A DNA stretch of 60,616 nucleotides. Source: Acidobacteriota bacterium (GTDB taxonomy: Bacteria > Acidobacteriota > Terriglobia > Bryobacterales > Bryobacteraceae). A program made the position numbers and the translations under genes. The DNA is taken from the NCBI GenBank assembly GCA_018268835.1, contig JAFDVU010000015.1, positions 1 to 60,616 on the forward strand, written 5' to 3'. A model generated the notes under the pieces. That model did no database searches. It was not told where the DNA came from and worked only from the letters and a program-made list of their open reading frames with translations. Shown piece by piece: positions 54,307-60,616 of this stretch; the first letter of the stretch is position 1, and the number at the start of each line of letters is the position of its first letter.

Positions 54307-57300
54307 ATGCACCGAAAGCTTTGTATGACGCCCGGCCGGGTCGTGACCTGGTCGCTGCTTCTGTCCGCCGCCTTCTTCGGCGGCCGATGCTTCGCACAAA
54401 CCGTCGCCATCGCGCAGATCTCCGGTTTCGTCCGTGACCCAAGCGGCGGAGCTGTCGCCGGCGCACAGGTCAGGGCGACCCAGACCGCCACTCAACTGGT
54501 CCGCCAGACCGTGACGGATCCCAACGGGGCATACGTGCTGCCCGCCCTGCCGGTGGGACCGTACAGTCTCGAAGTCAGGGTCAGCGGATTCAAGACGTAT
54601 ATTCACTCCGGCATCGTCCTCGAGGTCGGCAACAACATCCAGATCAACGTCGGCATGCAACTCGGCACCGTCAGCGAGAGCGTCAAGGTATCGGCGCAGG
54701 CGGACATGGTGCAGACCAGCGACAACACCATCTCCCAGGTCATCGACCAGCGGCGGATCGTGGACCTGCCCCTGAACGGGCGCCAGCCCACCCAGTTGAT
54801 CCTCCTGGCCGGAGCGGCCCTCACCGCGCCCGGCGGCGACACGGTCTCCAGCAAGAACTTCTTCAGTTCCACGAGCATCTCGGTGGCCGGCGGCCAGGCC
54901 AACACGTTGAACTACATGTTGGACGGAGCGGACAATAACGATTCGTTCTCCAACGTGAACCTGCCCATTCCGTTTCCCGATGCACTGCAGGAATTCAGCG
55001 TCGATACGGGCACGCTTCCCGGCCAATACGGGTTGCATCCCGGCGGCACCGTCAACGCGGTCACCAAGTCGGGCACCAACAGCCTGCACGGCGACCTGTT
55101 CGAATTCCTGCGCAACGGCGACGTGAACGCGCGCAACTTCTTCGGCACTACCCACGACAGCCTCAAGCGAAATCAGTTCGGCGGCACCGTGGGCGGTCCC
55201 ATTGTCAAGGACAAGCTCTTCTTCTTCGGCGGCTTCCAGGGCATGTTCAACCGCCAGGAACCGCCCCAGACCATCAGCTATGTGCCCACCCCGGCGGTGA
55301 TGAACGGCGATTTCAGCACCATCGACGGCCCGGGCTGCGTCTCCGGAGGTAAGAACATATCCGTCCTCGACCCGCTCGGCGGGACACCGTTTCCGAACGA
55401 CCAGATTCCGGTCAACCGCTTCAACCCCGCGTCCGTGAAGCTCTTGAAGTATCTTCCCCAGAGCCAGAACGGCTGCGGCAAGGTCACCTATGGTATTCCC
55501 CAGACCGGAGATGAGGATCAGTTCGTCGGCCGTGTGGACTGGAACCAGAGCGCGAAGAACTTCCTGTTCGGGCGCTACTTCCTGGACGATTACCGCAACC
55601 CGGCGCTGTTCGACGGCAGCAATATCCTGATGACCACCAGGTATGGCAACCTGGAGCGTGCTCAATCGGTCGCGCTCGGCGACACCTACACGTTCACCCC
55701 GACGCTGCTGAATTCGTTCCACGCCACCTTCACCCGGCGACGGGACGACCGCGGCGCTCCGCCCAACGACATCAACCCCTCCGCCCTGGGCATCAACGTG
55801 CCCACCCCGGTGGCGAACTTCTTCCAGACGTCCGTCAGCGGATATTTCAGTACCGGGTGCGGGATTTGCGCCAACGCGTTCTTCAACACCAACACGTACC
55901 AGGTGGCGGACGACGTGAATCTTACTCGGGGCAGGCACCAACTTGCCTTCGGCGTGGATTACCTGCGCAACGAGTTCAATTCCGTCAACACGTGGATTTC
56001 CAACGGCAGCTTCGGATTCAACGGGCAATACGCCAGCGGCAAGAGCATGGGCGATTCGCTGGCGGCGTTCATGATGGGCGTGATGAACGACTACACCCAG
56101 AGCGCGAACCTGGTCAACGGCACGCGCGGCACCAGCATGTCGCTCTACGCGCAGGACAGCTTCCGCCTGCGGCCCAACCTGACCATCAACCTGGGGCTGC
56201 GCTGGGAGCCCTGGTTCGTTCCGTACGACAAATACGATCACGGCAACACCTTCTCGGCCGCCGCCTTCAACGCCGGCCAGAGGAGTTCGGTGTTCACGAA
56301 CGCGCCGGCGGGCCTGCTCTTTTACGGCGACCAGGGGGTCCCGAGGGGCTACGAACACAGCGCACTGGGGAACTTCTCGCCGCGCATCGGGATCGCGTGG
56401 GATCCGACCGGCAGCGGCAAACAGTCCATCCGCGTTTCGGGCGGCATTCTCCGCGATACCGAGGAGATGTTCTACAACGAGCGGCTGACCACCAACGCCC
56501 CTTACGGTACGCAGGTCGACGTGCCCTTCCCCTTCCTCTCCGGAGGCACGTTCAGCAATCCGTGGGCGGCCTATCCGGGCGCGGTCCCCTTTCCGCTGCC
56601 TTCACCGCTGCCATCCACGTACAACTTCCCCAATCAGGGCGTATATGTCAGCCTGCCTCCGAATATGAAGCCTACTTACACCGTGCAGTGGAGTGTAAGT
56701 TACCAGCGGCAGATTGCGAAGGACTGGATGGCCACGGCAACGTATATCGGAAACAAGACCTCCCACATATGGGTCGGCGAAGATATCAACCCCGGGTTGT
56801 ACATACCCGGCAGCACCGCCAACACCAACCTCAGACGGCCTCTGTACCTGCAGAATCCGGTGCTCGGGGCCGCCTACAGCAGCATCACGTCCTCCGACCA
56901 GGGCCTCAACTCCAACTACAACGGCCTGGTGATCTCGCTGCAGCACCGTTTCAACCAGAGCTTCACCCTGCTGACCAATTACACCTGGTCGCATTGCCTG
57001 AGCTACTCGGATTTCAGCGGGGAACTCGCCGGCAGCGCCTATTCCGACCCGTATAATCGCGGCCTGGACTACGGCAACTGCGGCTTCGATCTGCGCCACA
57101 ACTGGAACACGTCCCTGGTCGCCATCACGCCGGCAAGAGGCAACGGCCTGGCCGCACGCCTCCTGGGAAACTGGCAGTTCTCCCCGATCCTGACCGTCCA
57201 TTCGGGTCTGCCGATGAACGTGACCACCGGCAAGGATATCGCCCAGACCGGTCTCAACAACGATCGCCCGAACCAGGTGAACGCCCAAGCTTATGCCGCA

Positions 57301-57603
57301 ACCGGCAACCCGGTGGACTATCTGGATCGCGCTGCTTTCGCGAATCAGTTGCCCGGCACGTACGGAAGCCTGGGACGAAACGTGCTGATCGCCCCGGGTC
57401 TGGTCAACTTCGACCTAGCCCTGAGCCGCCTGTTCCACTACCGCGAGCGCTGGCAACTGGAAGCGCGCGCGGAGGCGTTCAACGCCATCAACCACACGAA
57501 TTTCAACGGACCCACCACGAACCTGAGCAATTCCAAGTTCGGGGTGATCACCTCCGCCCAGGATCCGCGCATCCTGCAGTTCGCCCTGAAGCTGTACTTT
57601 TGA
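54307..57603 (+). CDS. Oar-like TonB-dependent outer-membrane protein with carboxypeptidase-regulatory-like domain (Oar 3)
   Basis: 1098 residues from ATG 54307, with GAGGGAG about ten bases upstream. Signal peptide ending near GGRCFAQ (residue 31), regulatory-like domain about 38-120 ('ISGFVRDPSGGAVAGAQVRATQ'), plug-like region about 135-270 ('IVDLPLNGRQPTQLILLAGA', 'FSVDTGTLPGQYGLHPGGTVNAVTKSGTN') and a barrel ending FALKLYF. Downstream of a secreted S46 peptidase on the same strand with its own likely promoter. A peptide-uptake role is possible but is inference from neighbourhood. Confidence 0.9.
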   Translation: MHRKLCMTPGRVVTWSLLLSAAFFGGRCFAQTVAIAQISGFVRDPSGGAVAGAQVRATQTATQLVRQTVTDPNGAYVLPALPVGPYSLEVRVSGFKTYIHSGIVLEVGNNIQINVGMQLGTVSESVKVSAQADMVQTSDNTISQVIDQRRIVDLPLNGRQPTQLILLAGAALTAPGGDTVSSKNFFSSTSISVAGGQANTLNYMLDGADNNDSFSNVNLPIPFPDALQEFSVDTGTLPGQYGLHPGGTVNAVTKSGTNSLHGDLFEFLRNGDVNARNFFGTTHDSLKRNQFGGTVGGPIVKDKLFFFGGFQGMFNRQEPPQTISYVPTPAVMNGDFSTIDGPGCVSGGKNISVLDPLGGTPFPNDQIPVNRFNPASVKLLKYLPQSQNGCGKVTYGIPQTGDEDQFVGRVDWNQSAKNFLFGRYFLDDYRNPALFDGSNILMTTRYGNLERAQSVALGDTYTFTPTLLNSFHATFTRRRDDRGAPPNDINPSALGINVPTPVANFFQTSVSGYFSTGCGICANAFFNTNTYQVADDVNLTRGRHQLAFGVDYLRNEFNSVNTWISNGSFGFNGQYASGKSMGDSLAAFMMGVMNDYTQSANLVNGTRGTSMSLYAQDSFRLRPNLTINLGLRWEPWFVPYDKYDHGNTFSAAAFNAGQRSSVFTNAPAGLLFYGDQGVPRGYEHSALGNFSPRIGIAWDPTGSGKQSIRVSGGILRDTEEMFYNERLTTNAPYGTQVDVPFPFLSGGTFSNPWAAYPGAVPFPLPSPLPSTYNFPNQGVYVSLPPNMKPTYTVQWSVSYQRQIAKDWMATATYIGNKTSHIWVGEDINPGLYIPGSTANTNLRRPLYLQNPVLGAAYSSITSSDQGLNSNYNGLVISLQHRFNQSFTLLTNYTWSHCLSYSDFSGELAGSAYSDPYNRGLDYGNCGFDLRHNWNTSLVAITPARGNGLAARLLGNWQFSPILTVHSGLPMNVTTGKDIAQTGLNNDRPNQVNAQAYAATGNPVDYLDRAAFANQLPGTYGSLGRNVLIAPGLVNFDLALSRLFHYRERWQLEARAEAFNAINHTNFNGPTTNLSNSKFGVITSAQDPRILQFALKLYF

Positions 57604-57620
57604 GCGGGCGGGCCAGGGCC

Positions 57621-59594
57621 TTACGGCATCAGCGCGTCCCACAGCCGGGCCGCGCGGTCGATCACGTACTCGCGGTCCCGGGGCAGCACGAAGCCGCGGC
57701 GGACGAGTTCGCCGGCCGCCGCCCCGGCCTGCTTGATGTACTCTTCGCGGTTTGGGTACCGTTCCAGCACGGATAGCCTGGGATCCCCGGTCCGCTCGCG
57801 ATCGGCTTTGGTCTTCGGAAACGGGAACATCGCTCCGTAGAATTCGGCCAGTTGCTCCGGCGCGCCGCGTTCGGGCGCGCGCAGGTTCCACCCGGTGACG
57901 GTCGCCAGCGGCGCCGCCAGTTCCGGCAATCGAATGCCGCCGAGGTCGATGCCATCGGCATCCACCTGCGGCACCAGCACCGGGTACGCGCCTTCGATCG
58001 CGGGCGGCTCCCGGGTGGCAATGCCCTGCGTGGCGAAATCCGGGCCGAAGTCCAACCGCCGCGCCACACGGGGATACCCGGGTGTCTCCACCACCCCGGC
58101 GCCGTCGGGAATCCTCGGGAACCGGAGCCCGTCAAGCCGCGTCAACTCGCCCGCCCGCAACGTCGGATAGACCGATTCCGGCGGGGCCTTGCCGTCCTTC
58201 AGCCACGCCTGCATGGCCGCGAGCAGGGCCCGTTGCACCGGACGATGGTCCACCGGATTACGCTCGTAGCGCGTGCCCTGCCGTGTCAGCGGCAGCGACC
58301 CCGGTATGTGCTGCACGCCCGCCAGGAAGTAGCAGCGCGTGTTCGCGTCCAAGGCCGCGTCCTTCGCTCCATCGGCGGTCACGTGGACCAGCGCCGCGGC
58401 GCGGCCCCAATACTCCGACGAGTTATTCGTCAGGAACAGCTTCGGCACTACGTTGGCTCGCCGCGCTCGAGCGAGCAAGCCATCGCGCCGGCCGCTGGCC
58501 GGATCGGTTTCATCCGTATCGGTGAAGGGAAAGACGTCGGTCGGGTAAAAAATATTGAGATACGGCCAGCCGTCGCGCGAGGGCTGCGCGTAACGGAAGT
58601 TGAAACTGCCGCGCCCGGCGCCGCCGACGTCCGCCCAGACCCCGTCGAACACCCTGCGCCCGCGTTCATCGGCGTTGAAGCCGTCGTAGAGGAACTCGCG
58701 CAGCAGCCGGCCGCTCTGCGAGATCCCGAACCCGATGGCCCGCTTCCCGGATTTATATAGATCGCCCAGCGCCGGGTCGGCTCCGCCGAACTTGAGGAAC
58801 GAGATCCAATCGCGGATCGCCGCCAGGCCGGCTCCCGCCACCACCGGATCCTTCCCCTCATAGACGAACTCGTAAAGTTGTCCCGGCTCGAATCCGCCGG
58901 CCATCTCCACCGAGGTACGGTCCGCTGTCAACCGCCACTTCGATGCCGGAATCGCCGTCGCGCGCCCGCTGGAATCGGCCGCGAATAACCCGACGGCACG
59001 CCCCAGCGCCACCGGAATCTGGTTTCGATCGCCGAGCGAAAACGACGTGACCGTCCGGTCGGCGACGAACTCCGAACGCACCAGCCCGCGCGCCGGCAGG
59101 GCATCCGCGCGAAAGCGCGGAGCCGTGAAATGCAGCAGGTCCCGGTTGGCCGCCGGCAGGTCCCATTCCCATCCGAGCCACGCCAGCGTGTAGCCCTGCT
59201 CGAGTAGCCAATCGTCGCCGAATTCCTGGCCGGCACGCGCGAAATCGAAGCGGCTCAGCATCCCGCGGCCGCCGCGGTTGGACACCTCGAACAGCACGGT
59301 GCCGTTGCCCTTCGCCGCATCCACGGGCTTGAGCAGGTAGAACTCCGCGGAGCACTCCACCAGGCCGTCGGCGTCCGTGGCCGCCAGCGGGAGACCGCGA
59401 ACGCCGCTGTTTGCAGCCGCCTTCGGATCCAGCGCGAAATGGACCGTGCCCCGGATCCGCTCGTAGGCTCCCGCGCCGCCCATGGTCCGTCCGTTCAGGA
59501 TGACGCCGCGTTCGGCGATCTCCACGCTCCGCACCGCGGCCTGTCCGGCCGCCGCCAGCAAGAGCACCGCACTCCACCAACCGAGCCGTCTCAT
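57621..59594 (-). CDS. Large secreted alpha/beta-hydrolase domain protein
   Basis: 657 residues from ATG 59594 (MRRLGWWSAVLLLAAAGQAA signal peptide). An N-terminal beta-rich region (about 22-250; 'EIAERGVILNGRTMGGAGAYERIRGTVHFALDP') precedes an alpha/beta-hydrolase core with nucleophile motif GISQSGRLL near residue 290 and the family segments 'FNADERGRRVFDGVWADVGGAGRGSFN' and 'GVQHIPGSLP' (catalytic His). This matches the 'alpha/beta hydrolase domain' (Abhydrolase_10-like) family of uncharacterised secreted esterases. The same frame stays open upstream of 59594 but the amino acids there do not look like protein. Convergent with Oar 3. Confidence 0.85.
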   Translation of the reverse strand: MRRLGWWSAVLLLAAAGQAAVRSVEIAERGVILNGRTMGGAGAYERIRGTVHFALDPKAAANSGVRGLPLAATDADGLVECSAEFYLLKPVDAAKGNGTVLFEVSNRGGRGMLSRFDFARAGQEFGDDWLLEQGYTLAWLGWEWDLPAANRDLLHFTAPRFRADALPARGLVRSEFVADRTVTSFSLGDRNQIPVALGRAVGLFAADSSGRATAIPASKWRLTADRTSVEMAGGFEPGQLYEFVYEGKDPVVAGAGLAAIRDWISFLKFGGADPALGDLYKSGKRAIGFGISQSGRLLREFLYDGFNADERGRRVFDGVWADVGGAGRGSFNFRYAQPSRDGWPYLNIFYPTDVFPFTDTDETDPASGRRDGLLARARRANVVPKLFLTNNSSEYWGRAAALVHVTADGAKDAALDANTRCYFLAGVQHIPGSLPLTRQGTRYERNPVDHRPVQRALLAAMQAWLKDGKAPPESVYPTLRAGELTRLDGLRFPRIPDGAGVVETPGYPRVARRLDFGPDFATQGIATREPPAIEGAYPVLVPQVDADGIDLGGIRLPELAAPLATVTGWNLRAPERGAPEQLAEFYGAMFPFPKTKADRERTGDPRLSVLERYPNREEYIKQAGAAAGELVRRGFVLPRDREYVIDRAARLWDALMP

Positions 59595-59660
59595 TGTGAC
59601 CTCGCTATCTTCGTAGTCTAGCGGCTCGGGCCGGCCATTCCCCGGGCTACACTGGTGGCC

Positions 59661-60287
59661 ATGGCGAGAGTCGGCGTGAGCTTCGTTCGTAAGGACAAAC
59701 TGGGCGCATATCTCACGGCGCTGGAAGACGCGGGGCTGGAGACCGTGCCCCTCTCCCCGTCCGACTCGGATCCCACCCTCGATGGCCTCGACGGGCTGAT
59801 GCTCACCGGCGGCGGCGATCTCGATCCCGCGCGCTACGGCGCGGAACCGCATCCGTTGACGAAGCACGTGATCGGGGAGCGCGACGAACTCGAACTTGCG
59901 CTGCTGGCCGAAGCGGAGCGCAGGAACCTGCCCGTACTCGGCATCTGCCGCGGCCTGCAGTTGCTCAACGTCGCCCGCGGAGGCACTCTCCAGCAGCACA
60001 TCGAAGGGCACAAAGGCACGGATCACGCCGTGACGATCGAGCGGGCATCGCGCGCGGCGGCCATTTTCGGCGCCGGCGGCTACCTGGTCAACTCGCGCCA
60101 TCACCAGGCGGTGGATCGCCTCGGCGCGGGACTGGCCATTTCCGCGCGCGCCGCAGACGGCACGGTCGAAGCCGTGGAGGATCCCACGCGGCCCTTTGTG
60201 ATGGCCGTGCAGTGGCATCCCGAAGACCGGCCCGCGACCGGCGATGCGCGCCTCTTCCGGGCGTTCGCCGACGCGGTCCGCCGATAG
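59661..60287 (+). CDS. Class-I glutamine amidotransferase-like hydrolase (peptidase C26, gamma-glutamyl hydrolase/PuuD-like)
   Basis: 208 residues. The nucleophile C96 lies in 'LPVLGICRGLQLLN', and the oxyanion strand is 'GLMLTGGGDLDPARYG'. The catalytic His and Glu lie in 'AVQWHPED', and 'VNSRHHQAVDRLG' is typical of gamma-glutamyl-GABA hydrolases. It would hydrolyse gamma-glutamyl bonds in the cytoplasm. The ATG at 59661 is preferred to a GTG two codons earlier. No puu pathway genes are nearby, so the physiological substrate is open. Divergent from the alpha/beta hydrolase by 66 bp. Confidence 0.88.
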   Translation: MARVGVSFVRKDKLGAYLTALEDAGLETVPLSPSDSDPTLDGLDGLMLTGGGDLDPARYGAEPHPLTKHVIGERDELELALLAEAERRNLPVLGICRGLQLLNVARGGTLQQHIEGHKGTDHAVTIERASRAAAIFGAGGYLVNSRHHQAVDRLGAGLAISARAADGTVEAVEDPTRPFVMAVQWHPEDRPATGDARLFRAFADAVRR

Positions 60288-60376
60288 GTCCGAGAATCCG
60301 GACGACGCCGTCAGAGGAGGGCGTGGATTTCCGCCATCCGCCGATCCAGTTCCCCGCGCAGGACCGTAATCAGGCT

Positions 60377-60616
60377 TTACAGGTCCGTGATGCGGGTCTG
60401 TAGCAACGGCCTTGCCTCCGCGAGCCTTCGCAGGTAGCCCGGCGTCCGATATTGGCCACGGATCGACACAAGATGCACGCGGATCACGTGCGGGGTCGAA
60501 TGGCTCACACATAGCGTGTAAGGAGTGCCGGCCCGGAACGGAACGGCGAGAGGAGGCGGAACGACCTTTCGGCGAGGCGGCCGGTCCATCGGGCGAGGTT
60601 CCGGCGGGCGGAGAAG
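60377..60616 (-). CDS. Possible 3' part of an unrecognised gene, open to the right edge
   Basis: A leftward frame is open from the window end to TAA at 60377-60379. The visible 79 residues include an Arg/Pro-rich start, a beta-like stretch 'GTPYTLCVSHSTPHVIRVHLV' and a helical tail 'RRLAEARPLLQTRITDL'. I do not recognise a family. After the TAA the same frame continues for 21 codons of plausible helix (LITVLRGELDRRMAEIHALL) before TGA at 60311-60313, so the gene may be interrupted. The rest of the stretch 60288-60376 holds nothing else that I recognise. Confidence 0.3.
   Translation of the reverse strand, partial: LLRPPEPRPMDRPPRRKVVPPPLAVPFRAGTPYTLCVSHSTPHVIRVHLVSIRGQYRTPGYLRRLAEARPLLQTRITDL

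Noticed and set aside
52147..56358. 1403-codon leftward open frame
   Set aside because: It is antisense to the S46 peptidase and the third Oar gene, both with recognisable domains and motifs. Its composition (Val/Arg/Gly/His-rich, no motifs) is what the opposite strand of GC-rich genes yields.
59595..60512. Upstream extension of the alpha/beta-hydrolase frame by about 300 codons
   Set aside because: The extension overlaps the amidotransferase-like gene on the other strand, whose catalytic residues are intact. The hydrolase has a proper signal peptide starting at 59594.

Overview
The window is about 60 kb of high-GC, densely coding chromosomal DNA. It most likely comes from an acidobacterium of the Solibacter/Bryobacter type (Acidobacteriota, Bryobacterales). 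The case rests on family content: three Oar-like TonB-dependent outer-membrane proteins with an N-terminal carboxypeptidase-regulatory-like domain, an ADOP-type duplicated orphan ABC permease, a DUF3738 (Soli_TIGR03435) protein, a PSD1/DUF1501 pair, two S46 peptidases and a CE15 glucuronoyl esterase. No rRNA is present, so the assignment is inference. I see no insertion sequence, prophage or CRISPR array, and one tRNA (Cys).

Layout, left to right. 1-7.9 kb: a glycerol-3-phosphate module. glpT, an Oar-like receptor, glpD and a universal stress gene run leftwards, and a secreted glpQ-type phosphodiesterase diverges from glpT across a 59-bp promoter region. 7.9-16.3 kb: a Tat-exported sulfatase, a hybrid kinase with a solute-binding sensor, a phosphotriesterase-like protein, then a leftward DUF3738 / lipoprotein / CE15-SGNH esterase operon. 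16.3-20.1 kb: a compact operon of XRE regulator, NfeD-like protein with a histidine-rich loop, flotillin, PspA and a membrane PH-domain protein, with its own promoter and probable operator; I regard this as the most interesting system in the window. 20.1-24.6 kb: a PSD1 multi-domain cytochrome protein and a DUF1501 partner.

24.7-29.7 kb: a complete group 3b-type [NiFe] hydrogenase operon (beta, cyclic-nucleotide-binding-like protein, gamma, delta, alpha, maturation protease), overlapping or closely spaced throughout. 29.7-36.1 kb: ADOP permease, S46 dipeptidyl-peptidase, a small CxxC protein with an ArsA/Get3-like ATPase, and a divergent bacteriohemerythrin. 36.2-43.3 kb: two hybrid histidine kinases flanking a ROK kinase, then glucuronate isomerase and an FKBP isomerase. 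43.4-49.9 kb: an NtrC-like activator, its NtrY-like kinase and a second Oar receptor behind a leader rich in inverted repeats, ended by a strong terminator.

49.9-60.6 kb: tRNA-Cys, a molybdopterin oxidoreductase with its cytochrome b partner, a second S46 peptidase, a third Oar receptor, a large alpha/beta hydrolase, a class-I glutamine amidotransferase-like hydrolase, and a partial, possibly interrupted gene at the right edge.

Taken together the genes describe an aerobic or microaerobic soil heterotroph that takes up polymer breakdown products through Oar-type outer-membrane proteins (peptides, glycerophosphodiesters and glucuronoyl-xylan are the likely substrates), has an auxiliary NAD(P)-linked hydrogenase, and invests heavily in sensing and envelope stress.
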